63,203 nt of DNA from positions 1 through 63,203 of the forward strand of contig CAICTM010000495.1 of assembly GCA_903772945.1 (NCBI GenBank), in the 5' to 3' direction. Numbering within the stretch: the first letter of the stretch is position 1; every line of letters begins with the position of its first letter. The translations under genes were made by a program, and so were the position numbers. Below the pieces are notes generated by a model. That model searched no databases, was not told the origin of the DNA, and was given only the letters and a program-made list of their open reading frames with translations. Shown piece by piece: positions 44,265 through 55,033 of this stretch. The DNA comes from Seminavis robusta. Taxonomy: Eukaryota; Bacillariophyta; Bacillariophyceae; Naviculales; Naviculaceae.

Positions 44265-44432
44265 ATGTTCTTCATGCAGACCCGTATCTCAATTGCCCTT
44301 GTGAAAGCTACCCATTTATGTCTCCGTGGGTCCCGCAAAGCCAAACCCTTTGCCCCCCGTAATGGTCCTCCATTTCTTGCCCCTGATCCCACAGAACCTA
44401 GTCCTGAATTTCGACTGTTCTTTGCTTAAGCC
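44265..44432 (+). pseudogene. Non-LTR retrotransposon C-terminal region, downstream half
   Basis: Directly after the LTR the frame reads MQTRISIALVKATHLCLRGS, the continuation of the conserved C-terminal block whose first part (SYSQMNV) stops at 39486. It ends at a stop near 44430. The two halves fit once one copy of the target duplication is discounted, apart from a one-base offset. Confidence 0.65.
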
Positions 44433-44742
44433 TGGCCCCGGCTGGCTTCCGTAGATAATTTCCCTACTCTAAACCCCCCTTATATAAATTGGGGACAAAG
44501 TAGGCAAAGACGAGGCTTTACAGAGACCGAAGATCCTACTGTTTGGAGAAGGTTCAGGTTTTAGATGCGAACTGTTGAGACGTGGATACTCTTTATCCCT
44601 GTTGAAAAGCTTCACCCTCTTCTTGTCTGCCGGCACCACGAGTTGCTGTCTCGGCTTCGAAGTTAGAGCTAGCTAGGAAGACACCACCTAGCTAATACTC
44701 ATACTGCACCAAGTTCCACCAACACGCACAAGAGGAACCCGC
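44433..44742. other. Probable 3' tail of the non-LTR element, then a gene leader
   Basis: It contains a TATATAAATTGGGGACAAAG segment (44479-44498) that could be a TATA box, and GAGCTAGCTAGG at 44667. Confidence 0.35.
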
Positions 44743-45069
44743 AATGCCTGATCATACCGTAGCACAGAGCACCCCCGGCCCCTCCGAGTTTCCACCACAA
44801 CTAAAATAAGCCAACTTGCCCGCGATCAGCCAAGGATCAAGAGCACGTGGTGGAATCTCTTTTCCGATGAGTTATGGAAATATCAAGTGGAGGCAGTCAG
44901 ACCATGTACATGGCCTTGATCCTAGGTAGAAGACATTCCGGAGATCACTGCAGCCGTGTTGATTCTTTTGCACATTGTTGGTGGAACCTTCTTTGTCATG
45001 TTCTCGTTGGGAGTGTCGGTTGTGAGCAGTGTTCACGCCATGTGGGAAATCCGAGAGCAAAATGAGTGA
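44743..45069 (+). pseudogene. Possible small single-membrane-span protein, frame-shifted
   Basis: An ATG at 44743 opens a 21-codon frame. A shifted frame then reads ISQLARDQPRIKSTWWNL and on to about 44910. A third frame (about 44928-45069) reads EDIPEITAAVLILLHIVGG, a strongly hydrophobic helix, ending WEIREQNE and a stop. Together they look like a short soluble domain followed by one membrane span, with two frame breaks. It could be a pseudogene, a gene with unrecognised short introns, or sequence error. Confidence 0.35.
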
Positions 45070-45450
45070 GAAGGCCTTTGGACCCGACCTGTCCTTCCAA
45101 TTTATGTGAATGTCTCGAGCTACGGTATGTATCGTAAAAGTATTTTTAGTTTCCTTTTAGAAGTGTCAAACAAAGGATGCGGTAAAACGGAATTTAGCAC
45201 TAACAGAAGACGTTGGCCTTGAGAGAAAAATGGCAGCCCTCCCGAGATTGAGCTAACGAGGCTGTTCAAAACAGCACTAACTTGGTATAATGTGTGGACG
45301 ATAGACCTAGTAGAAAAAGTAAAACGACATTTCAATGAACCGAAGTTCTGTCGCTGCCCACCATATGGACACAGAAATCCCCAATACAGTGTGAAAAGGC
45401 GCTCAAAAACGATAACTGAGTCTAAAAAGAACAAAGGCCTATGCATACTC
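45070..45450. other. 3' flank of the aminotransferase gene
   Basis: No coding signature; probably its 3' UTR. Confidence 0.4.
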
Positions 45451-47983
45451 CTAGTCGACCGTGACGGCCTTGGCAAGGTTCCGAGGAGTGTCGGGGTTGA
45501 TGCCACTGTGAACAACCAAGCCAAGTGAAAGGAAGAGGAATGGTTAGACCAGGTTAATGCCGAGGAAAGCATCATACACGAATTGACTTCTCCAGACGGA
45601 CTTACCGCATAATGGCTAGCTCGTAGGCAATCAGTTGTAGTGGAAGAACAGCACCCAGCGCCGTCATGGGCCCATTAGAAGGGATGACAATAGGATTGGG
45701 GTCAAGGTCTCGGGCAAGTGCTGCCTTGTCGGTGATAATGATGATATCTGCGCCTCTTGCCTTAACTTCTTCCGCCGCTGTTCTCATGTGATGGGCATGG
45801 TTGTCGTCTAGGATAATCATAATGATGGGAGTTGCACCGAATTTCCCAGTCTCGTCTTCAATCAGGGCGAATGGCCCATGCTTTAGAGCACCCCCGCTGT
45901 ATCCCTCGGCATGCAAATAGCACGTTTCTTTGATCTTGAGTGCTCCTTCATGGGCAACGGGTTCAGCGTATCCTGTGAATCAAAAGACAATAGTTCCACA
46001 AGAAGACAAAAGGAGGCAGGGATTTGTTGGTCAGCGCAAAACTGATGAAAAAAAGCAACGATCATCGCTCGACACTTACCTTTGCCCAACACGAAGCAGT
46101 GCTCTTTTTTCAGCAAACGCTTCGCAATTTCTTGGCACTGAGGCCTTGTCTTCAGGGCCATTCCAAAGGAAATGGGCAATCTCATGAGAGCTTCCTTCAA
46201 GCGGTTGGCCTCCACAGAAGGCTTGCTTCCCTCCAACAAGTCCTTGGTTTGTCTAAACCACAAAGCAATCAAAGACAAAACAGTCACCTGCGTGGTAAAA
46301 GCTTTGGTACTTGCCACGGCGTTTTCTCGTCCAGCATTGCAGTACACACCCAGCTTAGTGCTGCGAGCAATCAAACTACCGACAGCATTAACGACACTCA
46401 GAGTGGTGATCCCTTTATCCATTCCGTTGTTGACGACACGGACAACATCTTTGGTTTCACCGCTCTGCGAGACAACAATCAAACCAGTTTCTTCCGGGTT
46501 TGATCGACAAGGAAAATCTTTGGCTTCAGTTTCGGCAGCATCAATGGAAAACACGCTGTCAAAACTGCCGAGATGCTTCATGAGACGTTCGCCATACCGG
46601 GCTGCATTGAGACTTGTACCGCAAGCACTGAGCGTCATGTGCTTGATTTTTTTCATGCGTTCCAAATTGGTGTCCAGACCACCCAAGTAGACCTTTTCGG
46701 ACCCTAGCCGACCCCCATAGGCGAGGGCACGGGCGATAGCTTCCGGTTGTTCCACGCATTCTCGAATGGTCCAATGAGGAAACGGTGCAGGGTCGAGGAT
46801 GACTTGTTGATCAGGAGCCCGTTGTTTGCGACTCAAATCCAAAGTCCTGCCATCAGCATGAAGAACACCAATCTCTCCATCCTTCATTGAGATAAAGTTC
46901 TTGGTGAATCGATTAAAGGCAGATGTTTCCGAAGCAATGAAGGTTCGCTCGTCGGAAATACCAATGACCAAGGGTGAACCATTGCAAGCCACGACAAGTT
47001 CATCAGGTTCGTCAGTACACATGATACAGAGTCCCCAAGAACCATCACACATGGTCAAAGCCTTTTCTGTTGCTTCCTTGAGATGGATTCCCTCAGCGTG
47101 GTAGATATCACCAATCAACTTGGCAATGACCTCGGTATCCGTCTGGGAAGTAAAGGAATGGCCCTTTTTTGCCAGCATGCGCCTCAAATCATTGGCATTG
47201 TTGAGTGTTCCATTATGCACGAGAGCAATTTTTCCAGAGGAGTCTATGTGTGGATGGGCGTTGGCGTCGGTTTTTCCTCCGTGTGTTGCCCAACGAGTAT
47301 GGGCAATTCCCACGTGATGCCCCTGACTTTCTCGGGAATGTTTGGAAACCAAAGCAATACTATCAGCCTTATCTCCATCGCTGGCATATTTGGTGATGAC
47401 CTATGTAATGACATAGATAGTTTTTGGATTGTTGTGTTGTGTTTTGAATTTTTTCATGGATAGCCAACATGTCCGAGAATGCTAAGGTGAGCCAAAAAAG
47501 CCAACTGATGTAAGACAGAATAATACTCTCATTTTGGCTTACCATTTTGCCTCCTTCAGACGGCATTGTGGCAAGTCCTGCACTGTCATATCCACGGTTC
47601 TTCAACACAGTCAATCCTTCCAGCAAGAACTCTCTGTCCAAAAATTTTAATTAAAAGTGAGAAAGGTTTTCGTATGCGATGCCGTTAATAAAAACATAAG
47701 ACAACAATGCTACCCCGTACCTGGCATCATGATTGGGAGTTCCTACCACACCAGCAATTCCACAGCATTTTGTCTTGTGCTTGTCACTATTCCAGGCTAG
47801 ACCTGTCAATCCAGCGGCTGCTGCAACCAAAAATCCAATCTGCTGACGGTTCTGGGCAGCGTTTTCTTGAGGTTGTTGGCTGATCACAGCCAAGGCTCGA
47901 GTTGACGTGTAGGAGACATGCTTCCTTACAGCAGGAGCTGCTCTGCTAAGGGAGGGAGAGGAAAATATCACACGACGGAGCAT
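45451..47983 (-). CDS. GFAT: Glutamine:fructose-6-phosphate aminotransferase (isomerizing) with N-terminal targeting extension
   Basis: Five minus-strand exons: 47983-47721, 47633-47543, 47400-46080, 45972-45606, 45505-45451 (introns 87, 142, 107 and 100 bp, GT-AG, frame kept throughout) give 698 residues. The enzyme makes glucosamine-6-phosphate from fructose-6-phosphate and glutamine, the first step to UDP-GlcNAc, chitin and glycans. The glutaminase domain has CGIAGVVG (Cys74), [19 protein letters not shown] and HNGTLNN. Two SIS sugar-isomerase domains follow ([41 protein letters not shown]). The end [18 protein letters not shown] matches the conserved GlmS tail. Unusually, 73 residues precede the catalytic Cys: an Arg/Ser-rich leader ([21 protein letters not shown]) and a hydrophobic helix ([16 protein letters not shown]). 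The glutaminase needs an N-terminal Cys, so cleavage just before Cys74 would be required. Confidence 0.92.
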
Positions 47984-48540
47984 GGTAACGACGACGACGA
48001 CAATAAAGGAAGTGGAGTCAGTGTCAATGGTACCAGGAGCTTTCTTCCAAATAAATTGTTTGGAGGGAGGTGAGAAGTGGAAAGAGCGATGGAACCGATC
48101 TTTTCGCGATCCAACGAAGATTCGTCGACGATTGCAGTCATGGATTGCCACCGCGTGTGACTTCCATCTCTAACCTGCGCCTTAGTCTCGTTTGGTTCGT
48201 GGGACAGGCGGGGTCAGTCCTTTCGTGCTCTTGGCTACACTGTACCTGGTACCGGTAGTTGGGGGCCAGACGAAGTCAATCGCAAGGCGAGAAAGGGGTG
48301 GAAGGCAGTGATCTGATTGGCTAATCAACCTATGACATCAGCAAAGACGTCAGCAAATATTCAAATATACTTAACGTACCATTTATAGATATTACGGAGT
48401 TAATGTGCTATCAAGTCCGAAATTTCGTGTTTCTGTTTTCGCGAAAGAAGGATTCCTCCGTTCGATCGATCGATCGACAATGACAACACCACCGGCAACA
48501 CCACCGGAGAGTCATTATCTCAGCCAAAAGCAGCACCATC

Positions 48541-51415
48541 ATGACCGGAACAGCAGCAGCAACAGCAGCAGCAGCAACAACAGCAGCTACCACTCACAAT
48601 GGAGGAATGGGCTGCCAAAGTCAACAGAGGAACTCGCAACAGAAGAGAGCATATCACGCCTCCAACAACAACAACAACAGATCCAAGAGAGCCAGAGAAG
48701 AAGGACCACAAACAACGCTGGGAGGAGTGGTAGCAGAAGTCTTTGATCCACTCAAGAACTGTGCCATCTGTAAGGCCAGACATCTTGGTCTCAGAGTCCC
48801 CAAGAGATCACACTCTGTCTTCTGTATTAAGAATACAATAACAAAAGGACAAGGACCGTTGAATGCGCTGACCATGGAGACAATCAAAGAAAGCAGAAGA
48901 CTACAAGGAAATTCAGTGCTCCTCTACCACTGAATGAAGAGGAAGCTGGAGGCATTCCAAGAGAAAATGGAGAAGCATTCTTTGCTGCTAGAACCAACAC
49001 AGCCAAAACCAAAAGCAGAGCCGGCAACAGACACAAAAGGCAGCAATGGCCAATCCAGTAGCTCTTTGTCAAAAGTAACCACTCTTGTAAATGATACGCC
49101 TTGTGGAAAAGCACAAGAAGAAAGGAGCACCACTGGCAATGCTAGCTGGCAGAAGCAGCCCCATTCAAATCCATTACCAGGGCAAAGAATCAGAACTCTT
49201 CCACAAACACTTCCAAGGACTCACCATGACAGTTCCTCCACAGAGGAGCAATTCGAGTCTCCTCACTACCACTCCATTGTTGGGCAGAAACTCCTTCTAG
49301 TGGACTGGAATCGATGTGGAATTACAGTTCCTTGTCCCGATGGAAGATGCTCTGGCAAACTCAAGAATACAAGGACAAACTGGTCACACAACAAGACCTT
49401 GTTCCCCATCTTTGGCATCACGGGTCCTCCTTCTTGGTGTATGGTCATGTCATGGTTTGTGGAAGCTGCAACAGAAGATTCGATGCCAACTCTGCAGAAG
49501 TCCTGGTCTCGATCCCAGACCACGCTTCATTGCTCTATCCAGTGGAGTCCAAGTATGCTCTACCTAACAAGACTTGTCACTTGCAGAGAACAGCTACTGA
49601 AGTGTTTGACACTATAATGGTTACCTATGCAAATGGAGACCTCTGCAGCCGCCTCATCTACAATGCAATCAACAGAGAGTTCATTAGGTCCATGGCATCA
49701 TACTTCTCATATGGAAGGAAGTGAAACAGATCCGGGTCCCTTTCTCCAAAAGGATGGCACTTACATCAGACAGTTTCCTCCTCTTGGTGACACCATCCGT
49801 GACATCTATGATGAGGCTTGTGCTTCAAACAGGAATCCGTGGAGGATCAGTGACAACCAACGGCACACAAGAGAGATCCAAAGTGTCAGTTCAACAAGGA
49901 ATCTTCTGCCAAGACCATACATTCCAGGTGATCAAGAACTACTCCAAGAGTCTTGGTGCTGCTGCTGTTTGGGATGCTGCTACTGAGACTGGTGAGATTG
50001 CATGTGCTGTTCTTGTTCCCACCACCAAGACCATCCACTTCTCTCATGCTGCCATGCAGCTAGCAAGGAGGAGCCACTTCAACCAGCTGCCATGTACAGT
50101 GATACCTGGCCCCACAAGGATGACTACTGGAGATACTCTTTCCAGGAATCGAGGGAAGACTTGGCCTGTTTCATTATGAGAAGAGGATACTTTCAACTTT
50201 GAGAAAGGGACATATTGATCACTATCAAGCTATGTCAGACCTCTTGGATTGCTTGTATGTGTACTCACCTGATGACTATGAGAAGCTGCTGCATGCTCTG
50301 AAACATGGTCTACTATCCACCAATGGCAAGTGTTACTCTATGGCTGAGATCTCACGAATCAAGCCTCCAAGGTCTTCAACGGTACTCCAAGTATCTAAGG
50401 AAGCAGAGAGGTCACCAGACAATTAGACAGAAGTTGCAACAGTGGTTCTGCAGAGTACAAGTGACAGCCAGTGATGGTAGCCAGCCAGGACAGGGCCGAC
50501 TCGATCCAGTCAAGAACTTTACCTTGTTTACTTCTGATACCAAACCAGCAGTAGAGAACTGTGTTGACAAAGCCATTCACTTGGCTGATCCCCTGGCACT
50601 GGAAGACATGTATGACACAATCCAGCCATCACCCAACTCCAAGCACATCTTCCAGGTACCTATCAAGGAGAGGAGAGTCAAGTTAGAGGCTTTCCATGAC
50701 AAGTTTGCCCACTTTGGCAATGGTTGGAATGAGGAGGAGCCTTGCTGATGCACTCAACCTTGCTGGCACTGCTAGATACAACCTCAAGATTCGCCACAAG
50801 AGAGCCTTCCTGTCAAGAATCAGTGTGAAGAAAGGAAGTCAATTCCAGCTGGATGGAGAAGGTGTTCCATATTGGAACCATTCAGAGTTGGCTTACCTGA
50901 ATGAAATGGCACAAGCTGTTGGTCTAGACAAGCCATTTCCAAATGCAGAGCCCTTGCCACAGGACACTGGAGAGAGGTTCTTCTCAGAGTTCATTGTTGC
51001 ATTCAAACCACAGCGGCAGAAGTATGCACCAAATGATTGTTGTTTGTGTGTGGCTTGTACAGGAAGACACCGACCTCCACCAGCAATCGAGCCCAAATCC
51101 ACCAGCAATCGATCCACCGACTCCACCACAATGGTGCCACCGCCGCCGCCACCTCCTCCACACCACCACCACCTGTTAGTGCCACAAACAAGAAATGTTT
51201 ATGTTGGTAATTTGATTCTATACCAGCAACAACAACAACTTCAAATGATGCAACTTGCCATGCAAATGCGGCAATTCCAACCAATACTGCCATCTCCTTT
51301 CCAGCCACCTCCACCGATTGGCTGCTGTCAGAGATACTGCCAGTGGTTGACTAACAGGAGAGGAAGACCACCTCATGATGCTAATTGCCAATCAAGATTG
51401 ACTGGGTATGGGTAG
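48541..51415 (+). pseudogene. DDE transposase, frame-shifted copy
   Basis: It matches the 10637-13543 transposase over its length but changes frame near 48925, 49490, 49720, 49880, 50150, 50400 and 50730. Preserved pieces include the first zinc motif (CAICKARH ... SVFCIKN), CPDGRCSGKLKN, DHTFQVIKNYSKSLGA, DTWPHKDDYW, FHYEKRILSTL-type sequence (in another frame), ADPLALEDMYDTI, a Pro-rich linker, the Gln/Met helix and the GRPPHDANC end. It cannot make a full enzyme as assembled. Confidence 0.8.
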
Positions 51416-51470
51416 CAACAAGCAATCAATGTTTAGATCCACCAAATTCATTTCTAATTTAGCCAGTAAC

Positions 51471-52028
51471 TTACATATCATTGCCAATGAAATCAACAAC
51501 CATAGTCTCACTCATCTCTGTACATTTCTTGAAGGAAATCTTCTTATTGTAGTCAATCCAGTGGCAACAATAATAATGCCAAGCATCCATCACACTCTGT
51601 CCTTCGAGGGAGGACAACTCATAGCTCTCACTGACCCTTTCCCTCACTAACCAGTAGATGCACTCAATCAAGATGTCCTTCCTTTCACAGGGATGTGGCG
51701 ACGGCGACTCCAGCATATCAGAGAGGGTGGAGATAACAGCTCTGTACCATTTTGGACTTTTCTGAAGGCCTGAAGCTAACATGTAATCCATGATGTCGGT
51801 CATGGCAGGAGGAAGTGGCTTGCATGCTCCTTGCAATATCAACTCCTCAAGAACGGTCACTTCCATGCTGATTGTGGCCAAACAGAAATTATCCTCCTCA
51901 TCACTGTTGTACCCACAAATGACATACTTGCAATTGAATCCTTGCCTGGTCACCCTCAGCTCATTGAATGGGTATCTGTTGACACTTTGCAGCCACTTGG
52001 AGAACCATGGACTAGTAGCAATCCTCAT
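51471..52028 (-). CDS. Accessory protein of the second DDE transposon copy
   Basis: 185 residues from the ATG at 52028 (MRIATSPWFSKWLQ), aligning with the 198-residue protein at 9968-10564. The frame stays open upstream to 52397, but that part is low-complexity (a run of Val from an AAC/ACA microsatellite near 52190) and is probably not coding. Shared blocks: YPFNELRVTR, LEELILQGACKPLPP, PCERKDILIECIYWLVRER and ESYELSS-EGQ-VM-AWH. The ends differ (short tail VDFIGNDM). It has stayed open while the neighbouring transposase broke. Function unknown. Confidence 0.6.
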   Translation of the reverse strand: MRIATSPWFSKWLQSVNRYPFNELRVTRQGFNCKYVICGYNSDEEDNFCLATISMEVTVLEELILQGACKPLPPAMTDIMDYMLASGLQKSPKWYRAVISTLSDMLESPSPHPCERKDILIECIYWLVRERVSESYELSSLEGQSVMDAWHYYCCHWIDYNKKISFKKCTEMSETMVVDFIGNDM

Positions 52029-52615
52029 TGTCGACGTTTGGTGGAGGACGTTCGGTGGAGGATAGAAGGACGACGTTCGGTGGAAGATAGCAGGACCGAT
52101 CGGTGGACGCACTGGGGATAGAACGACGATAGATAGAAGGACGGCGGATACAATAGTGATTAGTAGCATGCCATTGTTAACAACAAGAACAACAACAACA
52201 ACAACAACAACAGCACTCACAGAGATAGATCGATCGAACAGCAACAGAGATGGGAGGAAAATGGGAAGGTTTGGTGCGAGCGAAGGATTGGGAAAAGAGC
52301 AAGTGGGTATCCGTTGCACATTCAAATTCAAATGAACCAACGTATTCCCTGTGACGTACTTGATGACATATTGTTGTTCTTCGGACGTCTTACCCATGGG
52401 GGAGATGTCTGTTTTATATAGGAGACGTAGAGGGTCATTGCCGTCTCCCCTCTTCGCATAACTGATCTCTAGTCCCGGTGACTGTTTACTGGTGCCGGCA
52501 GGCTTTCAACGGCGGAATTGGGAATCCAACTGATAACCCTCTCCCTTTCTTTTTTCTTTTCCCTCCCCCGCGCTGCTGCCTAACCCCCCCATAAAGTCTC
52601 GCAACGGTTTCACCC

Positions 52616-53211
52616 TTTGGCAGGCTCTGGGTTGCCAATAATGCTGAGGCATTGAATCCCTCTAGCTAGCTAGCTATTAATAGTAGCTAGTAGCCAGACA
52701 AATAAAGTGGAGCTTTGTGAAGTTGCACTGGCGATTGAGAAACAATCGTCTTAGTTAGGGTAGGAACCATCCACGTACGAAGAGATAGCGTCACAAGAAC
52801 AGTTCTGCAACCCAGGCCGAGAAGATGATTTTCAAGCAAGATCCATCCATCATTGACGACCATCTGTTTCACTGCCATATCGGGGTTTCGCTCAAGTAAC
52901 CCTCATGGCAACCACAGATAGATCACCGTAGCATTAATAGTGTCATGGTATGGAATCTAAAGCAGCTTCGACAGCTCCATGAAGTACATGTACCGTAGCT
53001 GCAAGTAGCTCTGGTACATCGCATAGTGCTTCCTTGCTACGCAAAAACCAGTAATGCACCACTCTTCCATGAGTTGAAGGATTACTCCATTCTATTGGAT
53101 CCTATTACTCAAATAAACTATAATTCCTTGTCATGATGAAGCCTCCAACCATGACATTCATTACTTCCCCGTGACTTTAGAAAAAAGCTGCCCCAGTCCA
53201 CGAGCAAGATG
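52616..53211. other. Intergenic region
   Basis: A CTAGCTAGCTAGC run at 52662-52675. No gene seen; it covers the 3' flank of the mTERF gene. Confidence 0.45.
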
Positions 53212-54630
53212 TCATCTTTTTGATTCCACATAGTTCTCCCACTTTTTTGGTGTGTGCATTGCAAGAACAGATATTGGAACCTCCTTTTCAAATTCCAACT
53301 CAACAGCTTGCTCCCAACGTGGAATAAGTCGATTCTTCAGGCTCAAGGTCAAAAGTCCTGGATTTCCAATAACAAACTGGAGTGCCTGATCCTCCCCATA
53401 GCAATCTGAATAGAACTGTAGTGTATTGTTGATGTTATTGAAACTCATACCCAAGAGAGTTGGCATTGTCTTGATCATTTTTAACAGGTTTTCCTCATCA
53501 AGTTGAAACTTTGTTTGGAGGTACTCCATCTTTGGCTCAATTGAGTCTGGTATACTGAGACTCAAAGTAGAGGGGAGGCGTGATATCACCTGTTTGGCTG
53601 TTTCACAGCCAAGCCGATTCACCAGCCAGTGAAGTGTTGGCTCTAGATTCTCCTCAATGTTCTTTGCTAAAATGGCTGGATCCTTCCAAACTATCTTCGC
53701 AACTTCACTGTCAGTGATGTTCAGGCTTGATTGTAGCCAATTGACCTTGGAGGCCATAGTGTCCAATTTCAAATGCAGGATACTTGGAGCCTTCTTTAGG
53801 GGTGCGGCGATAGTGGTAGCATCACCCGCTAACCCTAGGATATCCTCCAGCCACTTGATCTTGCTTTCGATATTGTCGATAGAAAAATTCATGATATTTG
53901 GAGCTCTCCGCACTATCTTGGACAGTTCCTCTGTTGACTTCAGATCCAACCGCCTTTGTAGCCATTCTGCTTTTTGCGTTAGAGTGTCCCTCTGGAGTGT
54001 CATGAGCTGTGGATTTGTCATTAAAACCTTGGAAACTTCTAGATTAGTCAGGTTGAATGCTTGTTGAACACTATCCACTGTTGGCTCAATATTGTCATGG
54101 ATTGAAAGGTTCAAAAGATCTGGCGTCCTTGACAGGACCTTCAGTAGCTGCTTTCGGCTCCACCCAAAAGTCTCCTGGAACCAATTCATTTTGTACTTCA
54201 ATGTGGATACTTTGAAAGACAACATTGTTGGCTTCTTCATGATGATACCTTTCACTGTAGAGATGTCACAGCTGAGGTATTGTTGCAGAAAGTCGATTGT
54301 TTCCAAGCTGTTCTCACTAGTGAGTGTAAGAAAACTCTGTCTACGTTCCATGGTAGTTTCAATTTCAATGTCCGTCATTCCAAGGCGCTCCTGAATGGAC
54401 ACCCTCCGAGCATCTTCTGTTTCATCTGTTCTTCTTGGTCTGCCAGCTGCTAGAATAAAACTCCAAGCAGTTTCTGCTGGTACTAGTAGATGATTTCCCA
54501 ACGAGACATGATGAGAGTAGCTTTTCTTGTGGACGTTGTTTCCTGCTAGAAAGGCATGCACTTTGTTTCCTCCTTGATGGAACACGAAAAGGAAGAACTG
54601 CAGAAGCAGTACCATTTGTTGCACAAACAT
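53212..54630 (-). CDS. mTERF-family protein, probably plastid-targeted
   Basis: 472 residues, single exon, ATG at 54630. The N-terminus is a hydrophobic signal peptide (MFVQQMVLLLQFFLFVF) followed by KVHA-FLAG, an Ala-Phe junction like the diatom plastid import motif. From about residue 100, helical repeats of about 35 residues in mTERF style recur (LSIHDNIEPTVDSVQQAF, LMTLQRDTLTQKAEWLQRRL, MNFSIDNIESKIKWLEDIL, SLSIPDSIEPKMEYLQTKF), each with the typical (I/L)-P-x-x-L-x(2-3)-hydrophobic pattern. mTERF proteins bind organelle DNA or RNA and affect transcription termination, splicing or ribosome assembly. The target here is unknown. Confidence 0.82.
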   Translation of the reverse strand: MFVQQMVLLLQFFLFVFHQGGNKVHAFLAGNNVHKKSYSHHVSLGNHLLVPAETAWSFILAAGRPRRTDETEDARRVSIQERLGMTDIEIETTMERRQSFLTLTSENSLETIDFLQQYLSCDISTVKGIIMKKPTMLSFKVSTLKYKMNWFQETFGWSRKQLLKVLSRTPDLLNLSIHDNIEPTVDSVQQAFNLTNLEVSKVLMTNPQLMTLQRDTLTQKAEWLQRRLDLKSTEELSKIVRRAPNIMNFSIDNIESKIKWLEDILGLAGDATTIAAPLKKAPSILHLKLDTMASKVNWLQSSLNITDSEVAKIVWKDPAILAKNIEENLEPTLHWLVNRLGCETAKQVISRLPSTLSLSIPDSIEPKMEYLQTKFQLDEENLLKMIKTMPTLLGMSFNNINNTLQFYSDCYGEDQALQFVIGNPGLLTLSLKNRLIPRWEQAVELEFEKEVPISVLAMHTPKKWENYVESKR

Positions 54631-55033
54631 AGAGAGGCACGAGGGTGGTTTCTACCGTAAAGGTTGGTGGGGCTTTGCTGTTGTTGCTTTCGGGAAGGTC
54701 AGGCTAGAGGGTGTGGATGGACCTGGACCGCACAATCTGGATCTTTATTGAAGCGACCTCTAATCAGCTTTGCGGCTTTCTATTATGAGCCATCCTTCGA
54801 GGTGGGCCAGCGATTTGTCTTGTAAATAATATGAGCCCGCACCTCTGGCAATTATGCCATCGTTTTGGTATTTAGAAGAGCGTTTTTCTCGCGAAAATTG
54901 AGCGACACGACCTGAGATGTCCGACCTTTCTCAGTTCTTTTATCGTTCTAAGTTTCAGGTCGCTATCTATCTGTCCACACAGGAAGGCGCAGGAATTGCT
55001 GCATTCTGGTAAGGGCAGATAATCAAACCCAAG
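54631..55033. promoter_or_regulatory. Shared upstream region of two divergent genes
   Basis: 403 bp between the mTERF start (minus) and the 55034 gene (plus), so a bidirectional promoter is likely. No obvious TATA box at a standard distance. Confidence 0.4.

Larger units (their letters stand above)
48291..52615 (+). mobile_element. Related copy of the two-gene DDE transposon, inverted relative to 9526-13805
   Basis: The transposase runs plus and the accessory gene minus, the mirror image of the first copy. The shared ends are GAAAGGGGTGGAAGGCAGTG (48291-48310) and CTCGCAACGGTTTCACCC (52598-52615). The non-coding shoulders (for example TCTGATTGGCTAATCAACC near 48315, and the AAAAGAAAAAAGAAAGGGAG counterpart near 52560) align too. 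The transposase is broken, the accessory frame is open. Confidence 0.7.

Noticed and set aside
52029..52397. N-terminal extension of the second accessory gene
   Set aside because: Low complexity, a Val run from a microsatellite, and not conserved as protein in the first copy.
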